Shown: in pieces, positions 46,491-59,800 of the stretch
Layout: every line of letters begins with the position of its first letter
Position numbering within the stretch: the first letter of the stretch is position 1
DNA from: Anthostomella pinea
Lineage: Eukaryota; Ascomycota; Sordariomycetes; Xylariales; Xylariaceae
Length of the DNA: 64,000 nucleotides
Assembly: GCA_963556695.1 (NCBI GenBank)
Contig: CAUWAG010000008.1
Coordinates: forward strand, 806,001 to 870,000
Reading direction: 5' to 3'
Translations under genes and position numbers: made by a program
The notes under the pieces: generated by a model
The model's database searches: none
What the model was told of the DNA's origin: nothing
The model's input: the letters and a program-made list of their open reading frames with translations, nothing else

Positions 46491-46850
46491 CCATGGACGG
46501 TGAAGCTGTAATACGACGTAGACTGATGATGTCAAGCCGAAAAGACCAACGCGTCTGATCGTATGATGTCGCCATGGGGGGAAGATGTCGCCATGGGAGG
46601 AAGGTCTCCTGCTGTCTAGAAATCAACTACCCGGCTCGGATAGTGAAATTCCCCAGGAGAATCGGAGGAGTGGCGTAACCAGCGAGGGCCGACACTCCTG
46701 ACCATGGACGGTGAAGCTGAAAGAGCGACATGTTGTAATGTTGCCAGGGAAAGTTCTTTTGCTGTCCAGAAGTCGACAAGCTGGCTCGGGTCGTGACTAT
46801 TCCGCACGAGAATTAAAGGCAGGGGTATAACCAGCAAGGGCTCGACACAT
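46491..46850. repeat. Imperfect tandem duplication upstream of the NRPS
   Basis: Two diverged copies (about 46491-46701 and 46702-46850) begin with the same 18 bases, ccatggacggtgaagctg, and share ordered blocks: tgctgtctagaaatc / tgctgtccagaagtc, ggctcgg, and aaccagcgagggc / aaccagcaagggc. Copy 1 also holds an internal 19-bp tandem repeat (46565-46583 and 46584-46602). Many differences are transitions. Confidence 0.65.
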
Positions 46851-47190
46851 CGAATAACGCACACCGTGATACATCCTGTCTGTATGTTAGCGTCACGACC
46901 GGATGTTGACGTGTGGCCATTCTGCTAGGTATAACTAACATTCCTTCTAGCTGCACGTGGCTTGCCATGTTCTTGAAGTGGTAGGCGATGCTTAGCAATC
47001 ATGACCGCTTGATATAATGAATCGCTCAGGCGTACCGAAAGCCCATATATACCCAGGTAGTGATTCGACTTGATATCTGGACCTGACTATCGTGGTATCC
47101 CAATTGTTTCAAGTGACGCTCCCTCACACGGCTAGGTAGTAAGTATACCCGAACTCCGCACTGCTAACGCATAGCTTCACGCCACCTACC

Positions 47191-47860
47191 ATGGCTGCTA
47201 ACTCGGCACGGGGCCTCTCCTGCTTGTTCCCGGGTGCTGGAGGGGCGGACGGCGTGCAGAGACGTCCGCTGTCTCTCCGTATTGAACTCCAACACGCGGA
47301 GCTTGTGCATCGGCTCTCGGCGAAGCCAGACGGCAATGTTGAGCTGGCCACTGCTGTCCAGACTGCATTTGCAGTCTTGCTTCGCGCGTACACTGGATTG
47401 GAAAGCGTCTGCTTTGGCCTCCAAGAAACTGGTGGAAAGCATCATGATGCCGTCGAGAACACCAATCCAGCAGTCGTGGTTGATGTCGACGAGGAGATGT
47501 CGTATGAACAGCTCATCCAACACATCAGTACCGGCTCCACCATGAAACCGTCCAACAAGGAGACCGTCGACTACAACACGGCCATACTGTTCTGCTTTAG
47601 CAACGCAGCCGCCACCCCTTCCTTGAAACCCGCCACCATGGTCGACTTAGTAAGTTACAGTCCCTTCTCTTGCTTGCCAGGCATACCATGACTGACTGAC
47701 AGCTGAACAGTGCAACCTCCGGCTCCTCGTCAAGGTCCTCAAGTCCGGCGTCAGCATGTTCCTCGAATACCGCAACTCTTTCATCCCAACCGGACAGGCC
47801 CGAAACGTCGCCAGCACAGTAGACAAAATCCTCACTTGCATCCTCCTTAACCCTGCCGAG
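47191..47860 (+). other. NRPS N-terminal condensation-domain remnant
   Basis: The first about 200 residues resemble only the C-terminal half of a condensation domain (ELATAVQTAFAVLLRAYTG, then a FLEYRNSFI segment just before A1). No HHxxxDG active site is present. Starter modules of several fungal cyclic-peptide synthetases carry such truncated, non-catalytic domains. It is unlikely to form a bond. Confidence 0.6.
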
Positions 47861-50800
47861 CGTATCCGAGACTCGGACATCTTGAGCGAGCGCAATAAAC
47901 TCCAGATCGAAAAGTGGAACTCTCTGCCGCTCGAGCGCGTCGAAAGGACCGTCCACTCCATCATCTTGGAGACGGCGGAAAAGGTGCCCCAGGAGCAGGC
48001 CGTCTGTTCGTGGGATGGCCAGTTCACGTATCGTGAGCTCGAAGAATATGCAACCAAAGTCGCGGTGTGTCTGGTAGAACTGGGAGTGGACGCTGAGGTG
48101 ATTGTGCCGCTGTGTTTTGAGAAGTCGAAGTGGAATGTCGTGGCTACACTTGGCACGTTGATTGCTGGCGGTTGTTGTAAGTTAGGTTTTTGACGGTCTA
48201 CTTCCTTACCTAAGTACACACCCCACGCCAGTGGTCCCACGCTCGGAACCGGCCGGCCCGGCCCCTCGGCTCCGGACTGCACGCTACCTACCCCCTTACC
48301 CCCCTACCCGCACACCATCCTGATGCTGTACCAACACCCTCTTGTTCCGTCCGGCGCCAAGTGTCCGGCAGCTGGCAGGCAGTTCACTCACTAATCCGTG
48401 CCAGTCATCCCGCTCGACCCAAGCGCGCCGAAGGACCGCAACCAGTATCTCCTGGACACCGTCAATGCCAGGGTCGTGGTTTGCTCTCTGAACTACGCCG
48501 AGACGTTCAAAGGCACAGTTGCCCATGTCGTGGTTGTCGATCCCGCGTTTATCGCGGCTCATCATCAGCCAGCACAGCGACCGCAGGGTCGAGCAGAAAG
48601 CCACAATGCTGCCTATATCGTACGTCGCCAGCAGTCGGCAAGACCAGCAGCAATCTTGTGTGCGTGGCGAGTGCTACATGTAGGCTAACATTACGCCTGG
48701 CCCAGATATCAACCTCCGGAACGACTGGTCAGCCAAAGCTGCCCCTGATAGAGCATGGCAACATCTGCACCAGCGTGAAGGCGCACTATTATGGAATCAG
48801 CATGCATGTCACCAGACCATTGCGCGTGCTCCAGTTCTCCGCCCACTCATTGTAAGTGACTTGGACATGCATACATCGAGATGAGGCGTTACCAACCTCG
48901 CGCTACAGTGATGTTTCCATCTCCGAGATCCTGTCAACCTTGATGTGCGGCGGCACCATCTGCATCCCGGATGAATACACTCGGTATTACACCCTGATAG
49001 TCATGCACTTGTCCTCTGCAGTACTGACTGCGTTCTAGCCTCAACAACATCGCGCAAGCGATGAATGATATGCGTGTCACTCATGCGCAGCTCACGCCGA
49101 CGTTCGCGCGGTTCCTTGAACCTTCCATGGTGCCTACTCTCGCTACCATCGTGCTCATGGGAGAGGCCATGTCGCAGGCAGATCTCGAGACCTGGTCTCA
49201 GATCAATCTTCTCAATGGATGGGGCCCGTGCGAGACATCGGTATATTGTACCACGCAGAAAGGGTTGACCGCAGCTTCGGACGTACGTAACATCGGTCCT
49301 CCTTTCCAGAGGTACGATGCAGATGAGCGAGCTGTAGCATATGCTTGGGTCGTGAACCCCAACAATCGACATCAGCGTGTGCCTATTGGCTGCACAGGTG
49401 AGATCTTGCTCGAGGGGAATATTGTTGGACGTGGGTATTTTGGCGATGAGGAGAAGACGGCACAATCCTTTGTGACCGATGTCGCCTGGGCTAGGAACCG
49501 ACCGTTTCGTGGCTATCTTTCTGGCGACCTGGTAATTCAACAACCTGACGGTACCTACAATATCGTAGGCCGGAAAGACAATCAAGTGGTAAGTCACCAG
49601 CAGCTAGTAGAACAGCTCCTCAGCATCTGACCAGTCTGCTAGAAATACCACGGTCAGCGCATCGAACTCCTCGGGATCGAGCACCATATTAATCTCGACC
49701 CGTCCATCGGGCACAATCTCGTCTTCCTGCCAAAAAGCGGGCTCTGTAAGGAGCGTCTGGTTGCAGTGGTCTCACTGAAAGAGCATACGTGCGAGGACAA
49801 ACCCCTCATGTTATTCGAAGGTGCAGAGAAGGATGCAATCTATGCCGAGACAGAGCTCATCCGCGCGCATCTTGCTGAACGGTTGCCAGCCAATATGGTC
49901 CCCACAGTCTGGTACGCAACTAATACCCACAATGTTACAGGTGCTCTTTGCTGACCCCGGACTCTCAACTATAGGGTTGCTATCTCGGCCTTTCCCCGCC
50001 TTTCCTCCAGGAAGCTGGACCGCAAGCAGGTCTTGACCTGGTTGACCGATATGCCCGCTGAGGTCTATCAACGCGCTATTGCTGGCGTCGAAGAAGTCAT
50101 TGGCTCGGCAGAGGAGTCTTTGTCCGAAATGGAAGCGTCTTTAAGGTCTGCTTGGGCTCATGTGCTGAACTTGTCCGAGCAGCAAGTGGCTCTCGAGCGT
50201 CCGTTTTTGTCATTGGGTGGCGACAGCATATCAGCAATGCAAGTCATGGGCCATTGCCGCAAGAAAGGAGTCACCCTGGGAGTCCAAGATATTTTGCGCA
50301 GTGTAAGTACCCCGTTACAGACCGTGCAAGTGGATATACGTCGATATTCGTCGCGGTCCGAAACTGAGTAAGCTGCTACTCCTCTAGTTGTGCTTTACTA
50401 ACTTCCTATCCCAAACTTCAGCGGTCCATACGCCAACTGGCCACCACAGCCAGGTTCTCCGCCACGTCGGTCAGGGACACCAAAGAAGAGATCGAGAAAC
50501 CATTTGACCTTACGCCCATCCAACGCTACTGGTTCAGGCTGCAAGAACAGGGCCACGGTCATTTCAACCAGTCTTTCTACCTCCAGGTCATGCACCGAAC
50601 TAGCGCCCATGCCTTCCATTCCGCGATCGAGCAGCTCGTTTCCCGCCACTCTATGCTGCGGGCCCGGTTCTCCTTCTCGGATGAACATGGCTGGGGACAG
50701 CGTGTCACCGAAGACATTGACAATTCATATCGCTTCCGCAATATAAAGGTATTGAGTCCGGAAACAGACTGCGTCTGTGATATAACACCATATGTATTGA

Positions 50801-53800
50801 TACCCATTTCGATGAGCTTCGCTGACTTGTACCCGTACTTCAGTTGACCAGCAAGGTTGAGACTGATACGATGATTGAGGACTCGCAGAAATGCCTTGAT
50901 TACGTCCACGGACCGCTATTCGCCGCTGATCTGTTCGAAGTAGGCGGTCAACAGCATGCCTTTCTCACCATCCACCATCTTGTTGTCGACTTGGTGTCTT
51001 GGCGTTTGATTTTGGAAGAGCTCGAAGACATCTTGAAGGGCGAGACACTCCTACCCCCTGCACTGCCTTTCCAGAAGTGGACTCAGCTTCAAACCAAGCA
51101 CACGCGAACCCTTTCTCTTGATGACGTATTACCGCTCGTCGATGTGCCCGCACTTGACTGGTCTTACTGGGCAATCGAGCACCACGAGAATACCTACGGT
51201 GCTGCGAGAAACACCAGTTTCTCGCTCGATCCCTCACTTACTGCCCCCTTCCTAGGCTCCTGCCACATGGCGTTGAAGACAGAGCCCGTTGAAGTCCTTC
51301 TTGCTAGCCTGTTTCAGGCCTGGTCTCGTGTCTTTATTGACCGACCAATTCCTGCCGTGTTTAATGAAGGACACGGCAGAGAGCCTTGGAGCCCTGACAT
51401 TGATATCTCTCGTACAGTTGGTTGGTTTACCACTAGTAAGTGGGCTCGTTCGTATTCAAAATGGGATTGCGTTACTGACAGCTTCTACCCCTAGTGAATC
51501 CTGTCCTTGTCGAGCCTTCTGATGACCTTGCGACTACTGTGCGTAAGGTCAAAGATTTCCGGCGCCAGATACCAGGCAAGGGACGACCGTATTTTGCGCG
51601 ACGGTGGTTAACCGACGACGGCCAGCAGCACTTTTCGACTCATTGGCCTGCTGAAATCACATTCAACTACCTTGGGCAGTATCAGGTAAGCCCGCTGTAC
51701 GTGGCAACTTCGAACGCATCTAACTCGCAGTAGCAACTCGAGCGATCAGGTGCCCTCCTACAGGCCATGGAGAATATGGCTGGTGAGACCCGTGAAGCTG
51801 GCGGAACCGCCGACGTCGGTCACGATGCTCCTCGCATCTCCCTCTTTGAAGTCTCGGCCATCGTCTTCAAGGGCTGCATCAAGCTTGCCTTCACGTTTAA
51901 CAAGAACATGCAGCATCAGGACAAAATCCAACGTTGGATTTCTGAGTGCAGGCAAAGTATCACAGAGTTGATACAGACGCTTCCAAATTTGACACCACAT
52001 CCTACACTGAGCGACTTCCCCCTTCTATCTCTGACTGAAGATCGCTTCCAGTCCATGCTTCAGCGCCTCTCACATCTCGGCATCTCGCCTTCAGTTATTG
52101 AAGATTCATATCCATGTTCGAGCATGCAAGAAGCTTTGCTACTTTCGCAGTCGAAGGATTCCGCCACCTACGCCTGCGCTACTCTTCACGAGCTCAAGTT
52201 ACCCAATGGTCGTCCGCAATGGAAACAACTGATTGAAGCTTGGAAACAAGTAGTCAAGTACCACCCCATTCTGCGGACCATCTTCCTCGAGAATGTGGGC
52301 GTCGAGGAGCGCTTGTACGATCAGGTTGTTCTCAGGCAGGTCGATGCTAATATAGTTCACTTCGACTGTATTGACGAGCCAGACGCATTGGACAGGATAG
52401 GGAAGCAGCGTTCAGTGAACTACGACAACGGCTGGTGCCCGGCTCATCGGTTCACAGTGTGTGGTACTGCAGATGGTCGCGTCTTCTGCTCCCTTGAGAT
52501 CTCTCATGCCATATCGGATGGGTGTGTACACGACGTGCATTATGTCCTTCTAGATGAGCTTTACTGACCTTACATCCCAACCTTAGGCACTCTATGAGTC
52601 TCGTGTTCCGCAATCTACGCGATGCATACATGGAGACCCTTCGCGATGACGGCCCGACTTGTAAGCGCCACTGTTCAATGCTTCTGTGACGTACCACTGA
52701 CTTCGTTTCAGACAGCGACTACATCTCGTACGTCATGAACCAACCCAAGGAGGCCAGCCTTGACTACTGGAGATCGTACCTCGTGGACAGCGAAACCTGC
52801 GACTTCCCCATGCTCAACGACGGACAAGTCGTCGAAGCCAAGGACCTCGTCTCCATCCGTCTGGACTTTGGCAACGTCAGCATTCGCGACCTGCACTCCT
52901 TCTGCAACACTAACGGCATCACGCTGTCCAATGTCATCCATACAGCATGGGCTCTTACGCTCAGCAACTACGTTGGCACCAAGAACGTCACCTTCGGCTA
53001 TCTGACGACTGCCCGAGACTCGCAAGATATCCATCGCGTCCAGGACATGTTTGGCCCCGTCATCAACACGCTTGTCTACCGTGTAGACCTTTCTGATGGC
53101 TCGTGCTGCCTTCTGGATGTCCTTCGGGACGTGCAACAGGATTACCTAAATGCTATTCCACATCGTCATATCGCACTAGCGGAGGTCCAACATATGCTTG
53201 GCTTGTCTGGTGCTAACCTATTCAACACGGTCTTGTCGTACCGCAGGCTTCCTCCAGCGGCTCCATTAAACGACACCGATATTCGGTTCGTCGAACTCGC
53301 GCCGATCTACGACCCTGTAAGTCTTCACTCTCTGTGTACTGCTTGAGGTTGTACTAATTGTACAGACCGAGTACCCGGTCAGTCTTAACATCGAGATCTC
53401 CGATGATGCAGCAGCTGTCGACCTCGACTACTGGACCGACCATCTCACTGCCGGTCAGGCTGCCAATGTCGCCAGTACCTTCGTCAGAGCCATCGAGAAT
53501 ATCGTTTTCAACGCGAGACAGAGTCTATCGTCTTTGGATCACCTCAGCAGAAAGCAGCTGCAGCAGATCCAGCAGTGGAATGTCATGCCTGAGACACTCC
53601 ACGACTGCGTTCACCACCGCTTCCAGTCCTGGGTCACGTGTCAGCCTGATGCGCCTGCCGTTCGTGGGTTCGACGGCGACTACACCTACGCTGAGCTGAA
53701 CGCCGCCACTGATCGATTGGCGCATTACCTTGTCGAGCTCGGCGTAGGACCAGAGGTATTCGTTCCTACATGCTTTGACAAAAGCTCCTTTGCTGTTGTT

Positions 53801-56800
53801 GCCATGCTTGCGGTGCTCAAAGCGGGCGGCGCAGCCGTGCCTCTCGACGCGAACCACCCGAAGCCCGCTCTAGTGTCGCGTGTTGAGGATACCCAGGCCC
53901 AGATGGTTTTGACTACTTCTGCACGCTCCGAGATGTTTGAAGATGTTGTTCCGGATGTGGTCATTGTTGATTCTGTCCTGATCAATGATTTGCCGGACGT
54001 AGATGGTCCCCCATGCACGGTCGTAGCACCCCATAACCCGGCGTTCGTTATCTTTACCAGTAAGTGATCCCGGCCTACACCCAGTTCGAAGCACATGGCG
54101 ACGAGGAAGGGCGCAACGATGTCTGTCACGCCTCTCTGGGTGAGCTTTGCTGACTTCGTAAGGTGGATCCACTGGCCGTCCCAAAGGTGTGATCCTGGAG
54201 CATGCCGCGATAGTAACAAGCGCCAACGCTCACGGTGCCAACCTTGGCTTTGGCCCTGGCACTCGCGTCCTGCAATTTGCATCTTACACATTCGACAACT
54301 CGTTGGAAGAGATGTTCACAACTCTCCAGCGCGGTGGCTGTTGCTGCGTGCCGTCTGAGGAGCAGCGTATGAATGATCTCGCCGGTTCTATTGCGGAGCT
54401 TGATGCCAACTTCATGGATCTGACGCCTACGGTTGCTTCTTTTCTCAACCCCAAGGACGTACCGAGCATCAAGAGCATGGGGCTTGGTGGTGAGGCACTA
54501 ACCAAGGCTGTTATTGAGAAATGGAGCCCTCATGTTCATCTCCATGGTCAGTACGGACCGTCCGAGGCTTCCATCAACAGTGCTTGGAAGGACTTCGAGC
54601 ATGGCGGTGAACCAACCAACATTGGTAGAGCTATTGGTTCAGTGAGCTGGATAGTGGATCCAGATGACCGTAACCGTCTCGTGCCTATTGGATGCCGGGG
54701 CGAACTGCTCATCGAAGGGTACGTCTGGCGAGAGAAACGTGACCAGTTCTTTGCTGACCGTACGCCAGCCCTATTCTCAGTCGTGGCTACTTGAACGACC
54801 CCGAGAAAACGAATTTGGCTTTCATTTCTGCTCCTATGTGGGCGCGCACTGATGATGTCAGTGCGAATGAGCGCAGGTTCTATTGCACTGGCGATCTGAT
54901 GCACTACACTTCACAGGGAGAAATGATGTACCTTGGTCGTAAGGATAGCCAGGTCAAGCTCAATGGCCAGAGGATCGAACTCGGCGAGATCGAGCATCAT
55001 CTGAAGCTTAGCTTGCCCGGCGATGCGCAGTCGGCCGTCGAGCTAGTCAACTTCACTGACGTTAAAGCCACGAAGGCTTTGGTTGGCTTCCTCTGCTTGG
55101 CTACCGGCTCAAGCGACGCTTCCACTGCCATTGGTAAGATGACGGAGTCTGTACGAAATATGGCAAAAACGCTAGAAGTCGAGCTTGCCATCGCGCTCCC
55201 GGCGTACTATGTCCCGTCCGTGTTCATGCCCGTTACCTCCATGCCCATGACGACGTCCGGAAAGCTTGACAGAAAGACCCTCCGACAGCTTGCCCAAGCC
55301 GTCCCAGAAGAGCAACTCCAAGGCTACCGACTTGCTGGGAAGAGCGGCCGTGCGCCTTCTGGGCACGCTGAAGTCGCTTTGGCGCGGTTATGGGCAGTCA
55401 TCCTCGGTCTTAGCGAAGAAGCTATCGGCGCAGAGGATTCGTTCTTCAGGCTCGGCGGCGATTCGATACGCGCCATGAGACTCGTCGGCACCAGCCGAAA
55501 GGAAGGGCTTGTACTCAGTGTGGCAAGTATCTTCTCGCAGCCGAAGTTGGTAAACATGGCACAGTCGGCGGTTGTTCTTTCATCCGATCAGCATAATGAC
55601 GAACCCGAGCCTGACACTGCTCCCTTCGAACTCATTCCTGCAGACGACAGACGCCGTATCATCGAGTTTGCTGCCTCTGAGTGCGGTGTCTTTGCGGACG
55701 CCCTGGAGGATATTTACCCATGCACACGTTTGCAAGAGGGCCTCATCGCGCTCTCCACAAAGGAACCAGGAAGCTATGTGGCCCAGGTTATCTACCGCCT
55801 ACCCCCCAACACTGACATCTATCGATTCAAGCAAGCATGGGATCGTGTCATCGCGGCTGAAGCAATTCTACGCACTCGCATCATCTACGTCGAAGATCGG
55901 GGGTTCCTCCAAGTCGTTGTTCGCGACGGCGTTGAGTGGCACCATTTGGCCGACCTGCAAGACATCAGCGAAACCCATCGGCACCTTCCAGCCTCTCCAG
56001 GCGACGTGTTGGCAACGTATGCTGTTGTCGGAGAAGATACTTCGTCGCCCTTCTTCGTTTGGACAGCTCACCATGCCGTCTATGACGGTTACAGCATGCC
56101 GAACATCTTGTCCAAAGTGGAAGCGGCCTATCGGCTCCCCAGTGAAGCTCCAGTCGCTGCGGTGCCTTACTCCCGAATCATCAAGTATCTTTCATCTGTT
56201 GACGAGAAGCAGTCTGACGCGTTCTGGCTCAGCAAATTTGAGAACATCTCCGCCCCTCAGTTTCCCCAACTCCCAAGCCCCGACTACAAAGTTCAAGCAT
56301 CGAGCCAGCTCATACATCAGATCCCTTTCGCTCGCCGTTCTGGAATGGAAACAACCTTGCCATCCATGATACGTGCTGCTTGGGGCTTTATGCTCGCTAC
56401 ATACTCTGCTTCCGATGATGTTCTCTGGGGAGAAATCAATTCCGGTCGTGAGGTCCCCGTTCCGGGTATCGAAGATATCGCAGGACCGACGATTACAACA
56501 TCACCAACGCGTGTGAAACTTGATCGCCAGCTCACTATCAGCGCGTATATGCAACAGGTCCAGCGTCAGTTCTCGGCCGTATTGCCATTTCAGTTCGCTG
56601 GGTTGCAGCATATCCGGAAGCTGAGCAATGATACCGCGTTGGCATGTGACTTTCAGAGCCTCCTAGCAATAGCCGCCGGCGACAGTATGAAGGACCCCGA
56701 CGGTGGCTTATGGGACTTACAGAGCACTGGAAGCGTGGGCACCAACTTTTTCAACTACGCGCTCATCTTCAACTGCATGGTTGAGAAGGACAGCATCCAC

Positions 56801-59800
56801 GTCGAAGCCCACTATGACAGCCACGTCATTGAAACATGGCTAGTTGAACGGCTGTTGCAGCAGTTCGCTTTTCTTCTGAACCGCTTCAACTCGCCAGACT
56901 TCTCTGAATGCACCCTCGGGGATTTTGAGCTACTCAATCCCAAGGATCATGCCGTCATTGCCTCGTGGAACGACAAGCCTGTACACACCACTAACCACTG
57001 CATCCAAGACGTGAGTAACCCTCCCAATACCCTTAACCATGACCGCCTACCTGGTGTCACACTCGCTGTAACCCTCACCAGATTCTATTCTCGTCAAATA
57101 ATATTGACTTTGTGACTCTTAGATCATATTCGAATACCAAGTCATCCTCCGTCCATCAGCCACCGCCATTGAGGCTTGGGACGTGGGCACCCTGACATAT
57201 CACGAACTGGACCAGCAAGCCACGCGCCTTGCTTCTCGCCTGATCTCGCTCGGCGTCAAGCCCCGGGCCTTTGTGCCCCTCTTCTTCGACAAGTCTGGCT
57301 TCACCATTATCGCTATTCTGGCGGTCTTGAAATGCGGAGCTGCATTCGTTCCTCTTGACTTTGAGGCACCAATCCTCAGAATCCGCGAGATCGTGACTGA
57401 CGTCAACGCCAACTTGATCCTTTGCGCTGGCCAGTACGAAAGCGTCTGCCGCTCCATTCCATGTGATACCCTCGTCGTGGATGCATTAACAGACCGCCCC
57501 GAAGGGCGTCCCCACAGACTACCTGAGGTGCAGTGCGATACTCCCGCTTACGTCCTGTTCACGTCGGGCTCAACTGGCAAGCCAAAGGGTGCCATCATCA
57601 ACCACAACTCCTTCGTCTCTGCGTCTGCTGCCTACGCTCCGGCCTGGAATATCACAGAGAAGTCCCGCGTGCTACAATTCGCCAGCTATGCTTTCGATTG
57701 CTCACTCATTGAGATCTTGAGCGTATTGATGCAAGGCGGTGTCTGCTGTGTGCCGGATCAGAAAGAGAGGACTAACGATCTTGTTGGCGTGATCAACAGG
57801 ATGCGCATCAATTATGCGGCTTTAACGCCGTCACTGGTCCGCACCCTGCAACCATCCGAGGTTCCGGGGTTGAAGGACTTGACGCTTGTTGGCGAGGCGA
57901 TGTCGCAACAGGACTTGAACACTTGGGCAGACCGCGTCAGTCTTGGGAATGGTTACGGTTCGTCATGACACTTGAGACGCTGTGAACTGAATTTAACTGA
58001 CTTTGTACTTCACCACAGGTCCGACCGAGTGCTCTGTCGTGGCGACTTTCAACAACATGACGTCAACAACGAAGCCCAACAATATTGGGAAGATTATCAC
58101 GGCGAGAGGCTGGGTCGTTGCGAAAGACAATCATGATGTGCTCGTTCCCCTAGGAGCCGTGGGTGAGCTTCTCATGGAGGGCGGCGGCGTTGGTGCAGGC
58201 TATCTTCACAACCCCAAGAAGACTGCCCAAGCCTTCATCAGCGACGTCAAGTGGACTGTGGGAGCCGACTCTCTGGGGGAAGGTGAGACGAGACGCTTCT
58301 ACAAGACTGGTGACCTGGTCAAGTATAACGAGGACAGTACGCTATTATACCTTGGAAGAAAAGACGACCAGTATGTAAACCCACCATGAAGCATACCGAC
58401 ATCCCCCCGGCCGAGTTTTGCTGACTTTGTTGCCCACCTCTAGAACTAAAGTTCGCGGACAGCGTCTTGAGCTGGCGGAAGTTGAACACCATGTCGTAAG
58501 CGACCCAGCGGTGCAGAACGTACTGGCCGCGGTCCCTACGTCTGGACCATGCGCCAAGCGTTTGGTCGGTGTCATATCGCTCCAGAGCATGCCCAGCAGC
58601 GAGGCGAGCGAGGAGCTTCGGCTGCTTCCCAACGACATCGCCTCCCTCAACGTCGCTTATATCCGGGATAGGCTCTGCGACCGCGTACCTTCCTACATGG
58701 TGCCGTCCCTCTGGGTGGTTGTCGGACGGTTCCCTTTGATGCCATCTGGGAAGATGGACCGCAAGCGAGTCGTACAGTTCCTTGAACGTATGGGAAGCGA
58801 CACATACCGTACAATCTCGACACTCGGCTTGGAAGAGGCCAAGGACCAGGCCGACAGCGTGGAGAGAAGACTCCAGGCTATCTTTGCAAAGGTGCTCAAT
58901 CTAGCCTCCGAGGATATCCGACTAAACCAATCCTTCCTGCATTTGGGCGGCGACTCCATCAGTGCTATGCAAATTACCAGTATCTGCCGGAGCAACGGGT
59001 TTTACATCTCGGTACAGGACATCATCCGAGCCAAATCGATCACAGCTCTTGCGTCCATTGTCTCGGTGGCTGGTGCGGATCATGCCCCTGCGCACACAGT
59101 TCCAGACTACAACTTGCCTTTCGATCTTACGCCTATCCAGCGCGTCTTCTTTGACGCGGTTGGAGAGGGGTACAATCACTTCAATCAGAGCGCTGTTCTT
59201 CGCCTTGCCCGGGCGTTCAAGTATGAGGAGATCAAGACTGCGCTCAGTTCGCTGGTTACTATTCATCCCATGTTGCGAGCACGCTACAACAAGTCTGAAT
59301 CCAGGATCTGGAAGCAAATGATTGAGAAGGATACCACAGCTTCCTTCCGACTGAGACAGCATCGGGTCAGCACTGCAAATGAGCCCACAATGCGCCCGAT
59401 CATCGATGAAAGCCAGGCCACTTTGGACATTACATCTGGCCCGACATTCTCCGCGGACCTGTTCGAGATCGACGATACGTTCTCACAAGCGATCGCGTTT
59501 GTGGCCCATCATCTTATCATCGACGTAGTCTCATGGGGCATCATTCTCGAAGATCTGACGTCGCTGCTCAGTGGCACGACTCCGCCTCCCCAAAGCCTAC
59601 CGTTCCATGCATGGGGAGAACAGCAAGCCGTCCAAGCTCGAAAAGACACTGCGAAGAGGGTATACCCTCTTCGAAATGTCCTGCCACCTGATATCGCCTA
59701 CTGGGGAATGCCGGATGGCTTGCAGAACATCAATGGCGATGTCATCACCGAGGAGTTCGAACTCAGTCCCAAGGACTCCATGCTACTGCTTGGTGCTCAT

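Larger units (their letters stand above)
45149..47190. promoter_or_regulatory. Divergent intergenic region between the ABC transporter and NRPS genes
   Basis: About 2 kb separates the two starts, so the genes may share control elements. It contains a perfect 118-bp inverted repeat (45373-45712) and an imperfect tandem duplication (46491-46850). A TATA-like CATATATA occurs at about 47044-47051, about 145 bp before the NRPS ATG. No additional gene was recognised; frames overlapping the inverted repeat are by-products of it. Confidence 0.5.

Noticed and set aside
47647..48282. Long minus-strand frame over the NRPS start
   Set aside because: It runs across two NRPS exons and introns, with no protein family features; it is an antisense shadow.
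55572..56369. Plus-strand 265-codon frame inside the NRPS
   Set aside because: It overlaps the continuous, motif-rich C3 domain in another frame; it is a codon-bias shadow.
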